Shown here: piece by piece, positions 7,558 through 16,388 of the stretch | Layout of the letters: every line of letters begins with the position of its first letter | Position numbering within the stretch: position 1 is the stretch's first letter | Assembly (NCBI RefSeq): GCF_000714715.1 | Contig: NZ_JMFO01000012.1 | Span: forward strand, 1-64,000 | DNA length: 64,000 nucleotides | From: Candidatus Magnetobacterium casense | GTDB lineage: Bacteria; Nitrospirota; Thermodesulfovibrionia; Thermodesulfovibrionales; Magnetobacteriaceae | Direction: 5' to 3' | Position numbers and translations under genes: made by a program | Notes under the pieces: model-generated | The model's input: the letters and a program-made list of their open reading frames with translations, nothing else | What the model was told of the DNA's origin: nothing | Databases searched by the model: none

Positions 7558-9633
7558 TCATCGCAGAAACACCAACAGCGCCAGGATGACAACAAAGGAG
7601 TAGATCAGGTAGACCTGTATGCGTCCCAGTTGCAGCATACCGACCCTCCTTGCCAGATAGAAGGCCGCATCAATCACGGGCCTGTACAGCCACACCCAAA
7701 ACAGGTCACTGATGCGCAGGTGGTAGTGAAACCTCTGCGGAAATACCTTGTTTGCGGCATGTGCGGTTAGCCTGAAGCGTTCCCTGATGCTGAAGAGGAA
7801 ACCAAAAATGCGACGTATGGGCATCGAAAATGACGTTGCGTTGTACTGCATGGAGGCGGTTAGTTTTTCGAAACCGCAGTCCCAGATTGGCACCCGTTTG
7901 AGCTTGTTGTGCCGGACGTGCAGGAGCAGATACGTTACCATGACGATGAAAAATATGCCGATAAAGACAATTGGCCCTGAGTATGACGCCCGTTGTGGTT
8001 GCAGCGGGATGAGCCACAGCCATGCCGGTGCGATGTTAAGCCAGGGGTCGCCGACCCCATTGGGCGACGACGTTGCAATCGTGGCGGAGGTCAACGCTTG
8101 CGCTACAGGGTTTAGCCATGCGATGGTAAAGGTTGGCAATACGCCGAGGACGAGACATGCCGCAGCAGTCAGTGTCATAGCTATAAGCATGGGGCGGTTT
8201 GCGTCGTGTACGTGTTCTATGTGTTGTCCACGGTAATGCCCCAAAAACGTAACCCCAAAGGCCTTTACAAAGCACGCCCCGGCTAAGGCACTGGTAAGGG
8301 CCAGGAGTGCCGCCCCCATGGGGATCAGGAGTTTCAAGAGCGTGTTGGGCAGGGATGGCGACAGCAGAAATGCCTGAAACGTAAGCCACTCCGATACAAA
8401 GCCATTTAGCGGCGGCAGTGCCGATATAGACGCACAACCCACCAGAAACACGGCAGCCGTCCAGGGCATCCTGTGTATAAGCCCGCCCATTGCATCCATG
8501 TTGCGTTGTCCGGTGCTATGCACTACAGCCCCGGCGCCCATAAACAGCAGTCCCTTAAATACGGCGTGGTTTATCGTGTGATACAGGCTTGCGATCAGGG
8601 CTATGCCGGCCAGCATGGGCAGTTGGTACGACTTAAAGATCATGGCCAACCCTATGCCAATCAGGATTATGCCTACATTTTCGACCGACGAGTATGCAAG
8701 CAACCGTTTCAGGTCCACCTGCATCACCGCATACAGCACGCCCATCACGGCCGACACCAGCCCCAGCGACAAGACGATGGCACCCCACCACCACGGAAAA
8801 TTGCCGATGAGATCAAAGGTCACACGCAATATCCCATAGATGGCCGTCTTGAGCATAACGCCGCTCATCAGCGCAGAGACGTTAGACGGTGCAACCGGAT
8901 GTGCCTCCGGCAACCAGGCGTGCAGGGGGATCACCCCGGCCTTGGCCGCAAAACCCGTAAACGCCAGAAAAAATGCCACCGCTGCCATACCGGAAGATAA
9001 TCGTGCATTACGCATTGCATCAAACGTATACACGGCAACACCGTCATATCCGGTGGCGTTGCTTGCCATGACGCCAAAAGACAGCAGAATACAGGCCGCC
9101 CCCGCCACTGCAACTATAATGTAAAGCAGAGCAGCCCGTCTGTTTTGTGGGTGTTCATCCTCAAACATCACCAGAAAGTACGAGGCAGCCGCCATCACTT
9201 CCCAGCAGATCAGGAAAAACACGGCGTCATCGGCCATCACCACAAGCGACATGCCCGCCAGGAAGAGGCAGTAAAACACCACAAGGGTCGTCACAGACCT
9301 CTGCCCCAGGTATCCCTTGACGTAACCGATGGAGTACAACGACACAAAGAAGGACAGCAATCCGATAACCGTAAGAAAAAAGCCTGCCAGCGGGTCAAGT
9401 CTCATGTGGAAGTTTAGCCCCGGTAGTCCCATCAGCAGGGTGATCTTGCCCGTTATCCCTCCGTTGACCGTCCACCACCCGGCTATCAGCAGCAGGAGTG
9501 AGGCACCTGCCGCCAGCACAAACGAGACGTTTATCAGAAGCCTCTGCCGGCGGCCCAAAGACACAGCCATCAACGCCGCCACAAGGAGCAGTTGTACCGC
9601 GGCACTGGCCGTATCAATTGGCGCAAAGGGCAC
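7558..9633 (-). CDS. hyfB: HyfB-like antiporter-type membrane subunit (NuoL/MrpD family)
   Basis: This is a 691-residue integral membrane protein of the complex I antiporter-like family (Proton_antipo_M), matching hydrogenase-4 component B/HycC in length and ends. Marks include SFFVSLYSIGYVKGYL, CWEVMAAASYFLVMFE, the central GFAAKAGVIPLHAWLPEAHPVAP with the key Lys and His, YSSVENVGII, and the C-terminal RVGMLQLGRIQVYLIY. It would move protons in a hydrogenase- or dehydrogenase-linked complex. The GTG at 9633 lacks a good ribosome-binding site, so the start is uncertain. It follows fcl by nine bases. Its usual next gene, hyfC, is 2.3 kb away past inserted genes. Confidence 0.88.
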   Translation of the reverse strand: MPFAPIDTASAAVQLLLVAALMAVSLGRRQRLLINVSFVLAAGASLLLLIAGWWTVNGGITGKITLLMGLPGLNFHMRLDPLAGFFLTVIGLLSFFVSLYSIGYVKGYLGQRSVTTLVVFYCLFLAGMSLVVMADDAVFFLICWEVMAAASYFLVMFEDEHPQNRRAALLYIIVAVAGAACILLSFGVMASNATGYDGVAVYTFDAMRNARLSSGMAAVAFFLAFTGFAAKAGVIPLHAWLPEAHPVAPSNVSALMSGVMLKTAIYGILRVTFDLIGNFPWWWGAIVLSLGLVSAVMGVLYAVMQVDLKRLLAYSSVENVGIILIGIGLAMIFKSYQLPMLAGIALIASLYHTINHAVFKGLLFMGAGAVVHSTGQRNMDAMGGLIHRMPWTAAVFLVGCASISALPPLNGFVSEWLTFQAFLLSPSLPNTLLKLLIPMGAALLALTSALAGACFVKAFGVTFLGHYRGQHIEHVHDANRPMLIAMTLTAAACLVLGVLPTFTIAWLNPVAQALTSATIATSSPNGVGDPWLNIAPAWLWLIPLQPQRASYSGPIVFIGIFFIVMVTYLLLHVRHNKLKRVPIWDCGFEKLTASMQYNATSFSMPIRRIFGFLFSIRERFRLTAHAANKVFPQRFHYHLRISDLFWVWLYRPVIDAAFYLARRVGMLQLGRIQVYLIYSFVVILALLVFLR

Positions 9634-9642
9634 TAGGGTTGC

Positions 9643-10578
9643 TTAGGAGCAGTACTTTCTGAGGTAGAAGTCATATATCTTCTTCAATCCTTCATCGAGT
9701 GAGATCGAGTGATGCCAGCCCAGTTTGTTTAGTTTGCTGACGTCCATGAGCCTCTTTGGCATACCATCCGGTATGGTGTAGTCATAGGAGATGATGCCTT
9801 TGTAGCCAACGGTTTCCTTGATCTTGACGGCCAGCTCCCTGATAGGCAGGTCTTTGCCTGTGCCAATGTTTAGGAAGGGTTTTTCGTTGTAGTTTTGCAT
9901 TATCCAGAAGATGGCGTCGGCCAGGTCGTCAACATAGATGAACTCACGTTGTGCGGAGCCTGACCCCCACAGGGTTATCTCAGGGAGGTTGTTGACCTTT
10001 GCCTCGTGCATCTTTCTGATCAGAGCAGAGATGACGTGGGAGGAGTCGGGGTCGAAGTTGTCGTTTTCACCGTATGTGTTGGTTGGCATACAGGAGATGA
10101 AGGTCTTGTGGTATTGTTCATATATTTTTTCACAGAGTTTTATGCCGGCGATCTTGGCTATAGCGTAGCCTTCGTTTGTGGGTTCGAGCTTACCCTCCAT
10201 GAGGTAGTCTTCGCTGATTGGTTGCGGGCAGAGGCGTGGATAGATACAGGCACTGCCTAAAAAGAGCAACTTCTTCACTCCGCTGAGGTGTGCCTGCCAT
10301 ATGACGTTGTTTTGTATCTGGAGATTTTCATAGGTAAAATCGGCTGAAAATGTCATGTTATGCTTGATCCCCCCGACCTTGGCGGCACACAGGATGACAA
10401 ATTCCGGCCTCTCTGCCATGAAGAAGTCCCGTACCATTTGCTGGTTGAGCAGGTCTACCTCGCCCCTGGTCTTTAGTATGAGGTTCGTGTAGCCATCACA
10501 TTGGTATCTGCGTACCACCGCCGAACCAACCAAACCGGTATGACCGGCAATATATATCTTTGAATTCTTGTTGATCAT
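9643..10578 (-). CDS. fcl: GDP-L-fucose synthase
   Basis: This 311-residue SDR-family epimerase/reductase makes GDP-L-fucose from the product of Gmd. The Rossmann motif GHTGLVGSAV is at residues 12-21. The Ser near 107 in FLGSACIYP and the YAIAKIAG motif supply the catalytic Ser-Tyr-Lys set, and CMPTNTYGENDNFDP is characteristic of Fcl. ATG 10578 is preferred because a GGGAG site lies upstream and the family starts there; a TTG at 10614 overlapping the gmd stop would add 12 residues. It forms an operon with gmd and supplies fucose for surface polysaccharide. Confidence 0.93.
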   Translation of the reverse strand: MINKNSKIYIAGHTGLVGSAVVRRYQCDGYTNLILKTRGEVDLLNQQMVRDFFMAERPEFVILCAAKVGGIKHNMTFSADFTYENLQIQNNVIWQAHLSGVKKLLFLGSACIYPRLCPQPISEDYLMEGKLEPTNEGYAIAKIAGIKLCEKIYEQYHKTFISCMPTNTYGENDNFDPDSSHVISALIRKMHEAKVNNLPEITLWGSGSAQREFIYVDDLADAIFWIMQNYNEKPFLNIGTGKDLPIRELAVKIKETVGYKGIISYDYTIPDGMPKRLMDVSKLNKLGWHHSISLDEGLKKIYDFYLRKYCS

Positions 10579-10610
10579 TACCCGTTTAAGTCTCCCTTGA
10601 TAAAGTAGAG

Positions 10611-11687
10611 TCAACCGCCTGATGAGCTATCTGCAGATGCAGTTTTTTTGATCAGGGCAATTTCCCTGTCATAGTCTGCCTGTGTCATGATCTCCACCAG
10701 TTCTTTGAATTTGACCTTTGGTTGCCAGTTTATCTTTGCCTTTGCCTTGGAGGCGTCACCTATGAGGTTATCTACATCGACGGGTCTGAAGTATCGCGGG
10801 TCTATTTCGACGACGACCTCTCCGGTGTTTCTGTCGATAGCCTTTTCATTTATGCCAACGCCTTCCCATGCGAGTCTCATATCCAGGTATTCTGCCGTAA
10901 GCTCAACGAACTCACGCACCGAATGTGTCTCACCTGTGGCAATGCAATAGTCGTCTGGTTCGTCGTGTTGCAGCATCATCCACATGGCCTCTACGTAGTC
11001 CTTGGCGTAGCCCCAGTCCCTTTTGGCATCCATGTTACCGAGGTAGAGTCTGTCTTCCAGGCCCAGTTTTATCCTGGACATGGTCCGTGTTATCTTGCGT
11101 GTTACAAAGGTTTCTCCCCGTCTGGGCGATTCGTGGTTGAACAGGATGCCGTTACAGGCAAAGAGTCCATAGCCTTCCCTGTAGTTGACCGTTATCCAGA
11201 ATGAGTAGGCCTTGGCACAGGCGTAAGGGGAGCTTGGATAAAACGGGGTCGTCTCTTTTTGTGGAACCTCAGCACCCTTGCCAAAAAGCTCGGAAGAAGA
11301 TGCCTGATAAAATTTGGCATCGAAGGCAACGGTCTTTAATGCCTCAAGGACTCGTACTGTCCCCAGGCCGGTTATATCTCCAGTGTACTCGGGTATCTCA
11401 AAGCTGACCCGCACGTGACTCTGGGCTGCAAGGTTGTAGACCTCACAGGGACCTATCTTTCTGACCAGCTTGGTTATCAGGCCACCGTCGTTGAGGTCGG
11501 CATGGTGCAGATACAGCTTCCTGTCGTATATCTTAGGATTGTCTATCAAGTGGTCTATGCGACTTGTGTTTGTGGTACTTGAACGTCTTACGAAGCCATG
11601 CACCTCGTAGCCCTTATCCAGCAACAACTCTGCCAGGTAACTGCCATCCTGTCCTGTGATACCAGTGATCAGTACCCTTCTTAGCAT
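10611..11687 (-). CDS. gmd: GDP-mannose 4,6-dehydratase
   Basis: This extended SDR enzyme of 358 residues converts GDP-D-mannose to GDP-4-keto-6-deoxymannose. The NAD(P)-binding [12 protein letters not shown] is near the N-terminus, followed by [15 protein letters not shown], the active site SSSELFGK, the Tyr-Lys pair in [13 protein letters not shown], and [16 protein letters not shown], all diagnostic of Gmd. The open frame extends to 11747, but ATG 11687 directly follows GGAAGGAG and starts at the conserved LRRVLITG. It is the first gene of the gmd-fcl-hyfB run. Confidence 0.95.
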   Translation of the reverse strand: MLRRVLITGITGQDGSYLAELLLDKGYEVHGFVRRSSTTNTSRIDHLIDNPKIYDRKLYLHHADLNDGGLITKLVRKIGPCEVYNLAAQSHVRVSFEIPEYTGDITGLGTVRVLEALKTVAFDAKFYQASSSELFGKGAEVPQKETTPFYPSSPYACAKAYSFWITVNYREGYGLFACNGILFNHESPRRGETFVTRKITRTMSRIKLGLEDRLYLGNMDAKRDWGYAKDYVEAMWMMLQHDEPDDYCIATGETHSVREFVELTAEYLDMRLAWEGVGINEKAIDRNTGEVVVEIDPRYFRPVDVDNLIGDASKAKAKINWQPKVKFKELVEIMTQADYDREIALIKKTASADSSSGG

Positions 11688-11805
11688 ACTCCTTCCGTTT
11701 TCCGATCCCAATAAAATCTCATCGTTGTCTTGTATCTGTCTAGCCAATCTACAAACTTTAGCACTGCCTCTATTTTAACGCTACGCGGAAGATATGTCAA
11801 GTACA

Positions 11806-11910
11806 CGAATTGCCTGGGTGCATAAATTTTTGGTGGCGTCAGGTTGCATCCTTTAATGTTGTTATATGAGGTTTATATAATTTCGTATAGATTTTAGATG
11901 AGGCAATTCG
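11806..11910. repeat. Foldback (MITE-like) element, 105 bp
   Basis: Perfect 10-bp terminal inverted repeats, CGAATTGCCT at 11806-11815 and AGGCAATTCG at 11901-11910, bound a non-coding core with GGGTGCATAAA and TGGTGGCG. The same end sequence occurs at 7484 and about 4230. The element lies in the 324-base space between gmd and tpx, just upstream of the tpx promoter. No target duplication is obvious. Confidence 0.6.
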
Positions 11911-11915
11911 ACTTA

Positions 11916-11945
11916 TTGACAAAAATTAGTGACATATGATACACT
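11916..11945 (+). promoter_or_regulatory. Candidate sigma-70 promoter for tpx
   Basis: TTGACA at 11916-11921 is followed after 18 bases by TACACT at 11940-11945, a fair -10 box. Transcription would start about 60 bases before the tpx ATG. It abuts the foldback element. Confidence 0.5.
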
Positions 11946-12011
11946 AATACAATTATATTTTAAGATATAATTTGCTCTCTAAATCTTAGAAAAAAACAGG
12001 AGGCCCAAGAC

Positions 12012-12524
12012 ATGGAAAGAAAAGGTGTGATTACATTTCAAGGTAACGGATTAACCCTCGTTGGCTCCGAGGTAAAAGTGGGGGATAAGGCACCGGATTT
12101 TACAGCCCTCGATAACGGCTTAGGCCCGGTAGGACTAAAAAACTACGCTGGAAAGGTCAAGGTCATAAGCGTAACACCATCGCTTGATACTCCCGTGTGC
12201 GACATGCAACTGAGGAAGTTCAACGAGGAGGCCGCAAAGCTCTCAAAAGACGTCGTCGTCATAAACATCAGCATGGACCTGCCATTTGCAAACGCCAGAT
12301 TCTGCACACACGCCGGTATCCAAAACGCCATAACCCTTTCCGACCACAAGGACGCCTCTTTTGGTATGGCCTATGGCGTTGTCATCCAGGAGTTAAGACT
12401 GCTCAGTCGTGCAATCTTTGTAATTGACAAGACCGACACCATCAAATACGTCGAGGTAGTCCCCGAAATCACAAACCATCCGGACTACGACAAGGCCCTA
12501 GCCGCCGCTAAACAACTGGCGTAA
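12012..12524 (+). CDS. tpx: Thiol peroxidase (Tpx)
   Basis: This 170-residue atypical 2-Cys peroxiredoxin reduces hydrogen and lipid peroxides using thioredoxin. The peroxidatic Cys lies in TPSLDTPVCDMQLRKFN and the resolving Cys in LPFANARFC, the arrangement specific to the Tpx subgroup. GDKAPDFTALDNGL is the N-terminal strand region. AGGAGGCCC precedes ATG 12012. It stands alone, with a promoter upstream and a hairpin repeat downstream. Confidence 0.95.
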   Translation: MERKGVITFQGNGLTLVGSEVKVGDKAPDFTALDNGLGPVGLKNYAGKVKVISVTPSLDTPVCDMQLRKFNEEAAKLSKDVVVINISMDLPFANARFCTHAGIQNAITLSDHKDASFGMAYGVVIQELRLLSRAIFVIDKTDTIKYVEVVPEITNHPDYDKALAAAKQLA

Positions 12525-12563
12525 TAGTTCCGTGCAAGACCATGTATAATCACCCCCATGTTA

Positions 12564-12685
12564 AGAAGGGGTCAAGGGGACTTCTTCGTGGCCGGGACGG
12601 GTGCGACCCGCTGCGACAAGATTGCGCCTCGCCCCTCCCCTTGCAGGTGAGTCTAAGGGGGGGCAGAGCCGCCCCCTTCTTTCTC
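12564..12685. repeat. GC-rich double-hairpin repeat, copy 3
   Basis: This forward copy runs from AAGGGGTCAAGGGGAC through GCCCCTCCCCTTGCAGG to GGGCAGAGCCGCCCCCTTC. It lies between tpx and the glycosyltransferase. The GGC...GCC hairpin followed by TTCTTTCTCTT could act as a terminator for tpx. Confidence 0.72.
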
Positions 12686-12698
12686 TTCTGCTCTTAAC

Positions 12699-14336
12699 GT
12701 GCGGGATTACACTCGTGACATAGGGAAAGGGTATCAAATATCGCTGATATCGTTGGTTGTTATTGTACCCTTTCTCCTGACGAGATTGCCGTTTTACCTG
12801 TACTACCCCATGGTAACGCTTACCCCCGATAGCTGGACATACTCAAAGTTGGCCTTCAACATCCTTGAGGGTGTGTTGCCGCAGTTTGACCACCGCACGC
12901 CGGGATACCCGTTGTTTATTGCGCTGGTGTTTAAGCTCTTTACGGGTACGAATCTGTCGTTGGCCATGGCCCAGAGCCTGGTCTGTTTGGGGGCAATGCT
13001 GTTGTTTGTCTACGTGACCTTCAGGCATTTTGGTGCACGGACAGCCCTGTGGACAGCCCTGGCACTAATAGCCGCCTCCAATACTATCACCTTCGTATGG
13101 TCTGAGACAACGTACATGACGGAAAGCCTGTACATCAGCTTTTTAATAATGTCCCTGGCATGTCTGATACACGCACTGCACGGCAGAAATGCCCTCTGCT
13201 GGGGCATGACATCCCTCCTGATGGGCTATACCGTCTGGATACGACCAAGTGGATTGTTTTTGGTTATCCCCATGTCTTTGACTACTGCCTATATCATAAA
13301 GAACTCCTATCTCATGAGGTCGGCTCTGGCCTTTGTCACCCCCTTTGTCCTGATGATATTGTCCCTGGCCACGTACAACCTCTGCACCATTGGCTCATTT
13401 ACGCTATCCCCATTTGGGGCCAACAACATCTTTGCCGTAACGATGCCATTTATGGAGACCCCCAAGGGCCTCCCGCCGCAGGTCGGCAAGGCCTTTACCG
13501 ATAGCGTCGCACCACGGATACCTCCCAACGCCAGGGACACCATCAACAACTCCTGGAACGTCAGGGAACTGCACGACGCCTTTTTTGCCGTCTATCCACA
13601 GAACCTGGCTGTCACGCTCGAACTAAAAAACATCCTGCAACCATCCCCGGGTACCGCTACCCCACTGATGGGCCTCTATCCATACATGAACGACATTGCA
13701 CGCACTTCAATAAGGGCACACCCGCTCTTGTATGCAAAGTTTGCAGGGACTATGTTTCTATACTACTTCCTGAATGTCGGAGAGGACGAGGCCGGTCTTA
13801 CGGCCAAAGAGGACATCTACAATTCCGTGATCCGATACAATATCTATACGCTCATCTCACACTACAACACCATGAAAACGGCAACCACCTCACAAAACGC
13901 CGCCATCATCAGGCAGACCCTCAACGAGTACGCAGACCCCTTTCCACCCAAACACCCTTTCTACGCGATGCTCCTGGGCAAGCAGGGGGCCGGCGTCAAG
14001 CTCGAACTCCTCCTTGTCCGCCTCAAAGAAACGGGGTTTCAATCCCTCAGCACGTCGTATCTGAGATATCATAAGCTACTGTTTAAGAATATCGTCTGGG
14101 TGATACTGTACCTCCTTGCATTTTCCTACGGCATCTATGCCTTGTGCAAGGGCGGGTTCTCTGATGCACCGTCACTGATCGTCGTGGTGATTGGCAGTGT
14201 GCCTGTGCTTTCGGCACTGCTTGGCAGTCTGGTGTCGGTGGCCTACATACGTTACAGCTACGTGGTGGAGTTCTGCTACTACCTGACCGTGGCCCTATTG
14301 CCAACGCTGCTCATACGAAAAAAAAGAGTACAATAA
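12699..14336 (+). CDS. GT-C fold membrane glycosyltransferase (ArnT/PMT-like)
   Basis: This is a 545-residue polytopic membrane protein. The N-terminus has a first membrane helix (ISLISLVVIVPFLL), then a periplasmic loop with DSWTYSKLAFNILEG and DHRTPGYPLFIAL; the Asp and the HRTPGYP motif are typical of GT39/ArnT-like enzymes that use polyprenyl-phosphate sugars. Further helices follow, then a soluble stretch (about residues 250-440), then three C-terminal helices. The start is GTG 12699 with no strong ribosome-binding site. It stands alone between repeats. The substrate cannot be told. Confidence 0.75.
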   Translation: MRDYTRDIGKGYQISLISLVVIVPFLLTRLPFYLYYPMVTLTPDSWTYSKLAFNILEGVLPQFDHRTPGYPLFIALVFKLFTGTNLSLAMAQSLVCLGAMLLFVYVTFRHFGARTALWTALALIAASNTITFVWSETTYMTESLYISFLIMSLACLIHALHGRNALCWGMTSLLMGYTVWIRPSGLFLVIPMSLTTAYIIKNSYLMRSALAFVTPFVLMILSLATYNLCTIGSFTLSPFGANNIFAVTMPFMETPKGLPPQVGKAFTDSVAPRIPPNARDTINNSWNVRELHDAFFAVYPQNLAVTLELKNILQPSPGTATPLMGLYPYMNDIARTSIRAHPLLYAKFAGTMFLYYFLNVGEDEAGLTAKEDIYNSVIRYNIYTLISHYNTMKTATTSQNAAIIRQTLNEYADPFPPKHPFYAMLLGKQGAGVKLELLLVRLKETGFQSLSTSYLRYHKLLFKNIVWVILYLLAFSYGIYALCKGGFSDAPSLIVVVIGSVPVLSALLGSLVSVAYIRYSYVVEFCYYLTVALLPTLLIRKKRVQ

Positions 14337-14489
14337 AACTTACCCCCCTTATATTATAATTAGTCCTGCTGGTCTGATGTAATTGTTGTTTACTTAAGTT
14401 GTTGGTAATTATTATAATACAGCAGTTGTGCAATGAGTATTGCGTGCATTTGGATATAGCTTTGTAAGCATAAAATTTGGAGGTTGACA

Positions 14490-15038
14490 ATGGAAAGGGT
14501 CTTATTGCTACTGGCAGAGGGTTTTGAGGAGCTGGAAGCGGTTACGATCGTTGATGTTCTCAGACGTGCTGAGATAGATATCGTCACGGCTGGTCTTGGC
14601 GATGGTGTGGTGACAAGCGCAAGGCGCATAAAGATAGTCCCCGATATGCAACTCAAGGATGTAGACATAGAACGGTTTGATATGGTGGTGCTTCCAGGTG
14701 GTCAACCCGGCACCGATAATTTGGCCAAGGACGAACGTGTTGTGCGCATAGTCAGGGCCATGAACGAACGGGGCAAGTATATCGCCGCCATATGTGCCGC
14801 CCCCTACGTGCTGTCGGAGGCCGGTGTGCTCTCCGGTAAAAGGGCGACAAGCTATCCAACGTTCCAGGAAAGGCTGAAGGCGGCAGAGGTGGTAAAGGAC
14901 AAGCGGGTCGTCAGGGATGGCACCGTGATTACCAGTCAGGGCCCAGGGACCGCCATAGATTTTGCCCTCGAACTTGTTGAGATATTTAAGGGCAGCCAAA
15001 AGGCACAGACCATCCGACAGGCGATGCTCTGTGCGTAG
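14490..15038 (+). CDS. DJ-1/PfpI family protein (YajL-like)
   Basis: The protein has 182 residues, the length of YajL/DJ-1. LAEGFEELEAV carries the conserved Glu, and the nucleophilic Cys sits in the elbow AAICAAPYVL near residue 104; VLPGGQPGTDNL and GTVITSQGPGTAIDFAL are the other family motifs. Members are glyoxalase/deglycase-like or chaperone proteins protecting against carbonyl stress. TTG 14484 is in frame, but ATG 14490, six bases after GGAGG, is the better start. It is followed by yggT 36 bases on. Confidence 0.92.
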   Translation: MERVLLLLAEGFEELEAVTIVDVLRRAEIDIVTAGLGDGVVTSARRIKIVPDMQLKDVDIERFDMVVLPGGQPGTDNLAKDERVVRIVRAMNERGKYIAAICAAPYVLSEAGVLSGKRATSYPTFQERLKAAEVVKDKRVVRDGTVITSQGPGTAIDFALELVEIFKGSQKAQTIRQAMLCA

Positions 15039-15074
15039 GCCGGCAACGATAGCGACAACAAAGGGGAGGCTGTA

Positions 15075-15371
15075 GTGTTTGTAATGGGAAATTTATTATT
15101 AGCGGTTGCCCAGCTCCTTGATATGTTGCTGGGGGCCTACACGTGGGTTGTGATAATTTCGGCCCTGATCAGTTGGGTAAACCCCGACCCATACAATCCG
15201 GTTGTGAGGTTTCTGCGTTCGATAACAGAACCGCTCTATAGACCGATCAGGAGTAAGATAGGTCTCCTTGGCCCCATGGATGTCTCCCCCATAATTGTCC
15301 TGCTTGGTGTGCATTTCCTCAGGGTATTTCTTGTGGGGTCGCTGGCAGGGTTTGCACGTCGGATGATGTAA
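15075..15371 (+). CDS. yggT: YggT family membrane protein
   Basis: This is a 98-residue protein with two hydrophobic segments, one around LLLAVAQLLDMLLGAYTWVV and one around SPIIVLLGVHFLRVFLVG. The YggT signature ISWVNPDPYNPVVRFLRSITEPLYRPIR lies between them. The family is linked to osmotic stress and cell-division functions, but its mechanism is unknown. The start is GTG 15075 after GGGGAGG; an in-frame ATG at 15084 is an alternative. It is probably co-transcribed with the DJ-1 gene. Confidence 0.9.
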   Translation: MFVMGNLLLAVAQLLDMLLGAYTWVVIISALISWVNPDPYNPVVRFLRSITEPLYRPIRSKIGLLGPMDVSPIIVLLGVHFLRVFLVGSLAGFARRMM

Positions 15372-15410
15372 GTCTTTGCTGTATGGCCTGATATGTGACA
15401 TGGAGCAGAT

Positions 15411-15455
15411 GTCTGAACCTTGATTTAACGGATTAGAGGATTTACAGGATTTATC
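15411..15455. repeat. Dispersed repeat with GATTTACAGGAT core
   Basis: The string GTCTGAACC ... GGATTAGAGGATTTACAGGA is a diverged copy of the core of the foldback element at 56551-56758 (GTCTGAACCAGGATTACAC...GGATTTACAGG). It has no flanking terminal repeats here. Confidence 0.5.
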
Positions 15456-15526
15456 AGAGAAGGCTTTATCCCTTTTCCGTGGTAGTCCCTCCGTCCGTTT
15501 GGGGCTGGTATCGCCATCATGCTTCA

Positions 15527-15551
15527 GGCGTTTTTTTAAAGTGAATGGGTA
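15527..15551. repeat. Solo ISL3-type terminal repeat
   Basis: Twenty of 25 positions match the right end of the ISL3 element (1429-1453 read in reverse), including AAAGTGA, TGGGTA and the leading GGC. No transposase or partner end is found nearby, so it may be the scar of a lost element. A chance match is possible. Confidence 0.4.
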
Positions 15552-15624
15552 GCACTCCGGTTGCAAATATCAGCAATCTAAGATTTTTCGGTAATTTCTT
15601 CCCCGGTATAGTATAATAATAGTT

Positions 15625-16388
15625 ATGGATACACCGACAGGTCCAGGGAGCTACGACAAGCTCATGAAGGAGCTTCTTGAAAAGATCGAGCAACCCCTGA
15701 TAGAAAAGGTCTTGGGTATTAAGGCCGATAAGATCAGCAAACTCAACGTCATAACGCAACTAACGGACGAGCGGGAGGCGGATTTTGTCATCAAGGTGGA
15801 AAACCGTGATGAACCGTTCTTTATCGCACACGCTGAGATTCAGAGTATCAATGATTCGAAGATGCTAAAGAGGATGCTGCGGTACTTTGTCCATCTCTAT
15901 TCGGTGCACGAGGTCATAATAAAGCAGTACGTTGTCTTCATCGGCAAGGACAAGATGGCTATGAACAACGCCTTGGATATGCCCGGTGTCCACTACGAGT
16001 ATGAACTTATAGATATAAGGCTATCCCCTGTGAGCGATTTCTATACTCCGGCGTGCCTCAGGAGATAGCGATCTCGATATTGTGTGACAGAGGGGCTCGC
16101 AACGAGCGATCATTTGCAAGGGAGATATTAAAGGAGTTGGTGGCGAGTGTTATCGGAGGCTTGGACCTGTCAATGTATATAAAGGAAACAGAGGTCTTTT
16201 CAAAGTTGAGGGACATGCAACAGATCATAATAGAGGAGGTGGATAAAATGCCGATAGTATACGACCTGGAGACGGATATAAGGTTCATGCAAGGAGTGCA
16301 GAAGGGTATAGAAAATGGCCGGGTAGAAGGCTTGTCAGAAGGTCAGGTAAGAGGTATGCAAAATTCGATTGAGATTTTGCTAAGTAAC
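15625..16388 (+). pseudogene. Rpn-like PD-(D/E)XK nuclease gene, frameshifted and IS-interrupted
   Basis: The first frame (15625-16068, 147 residues) has a nuclease-like core, with READFVIKV and then FIAHAEIQSIN, fitting the D...ExQ pattern of Rpn/transposase-related nucleases. Near 16045-16060 the reading should shift, because the second frame continues GVPQEIAISILCD, the natural continuation in this family. That frame runs through EDVDKMPIVYDLET-like helices to a charged tail and is then cut at 16388 by the ISAzo13 element, whose first bases supply a false ending (NCP-stop). The gene is therefore dead twice over. An Rpn-family relative with intact frame is at 24517. Confidence 0.78.
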
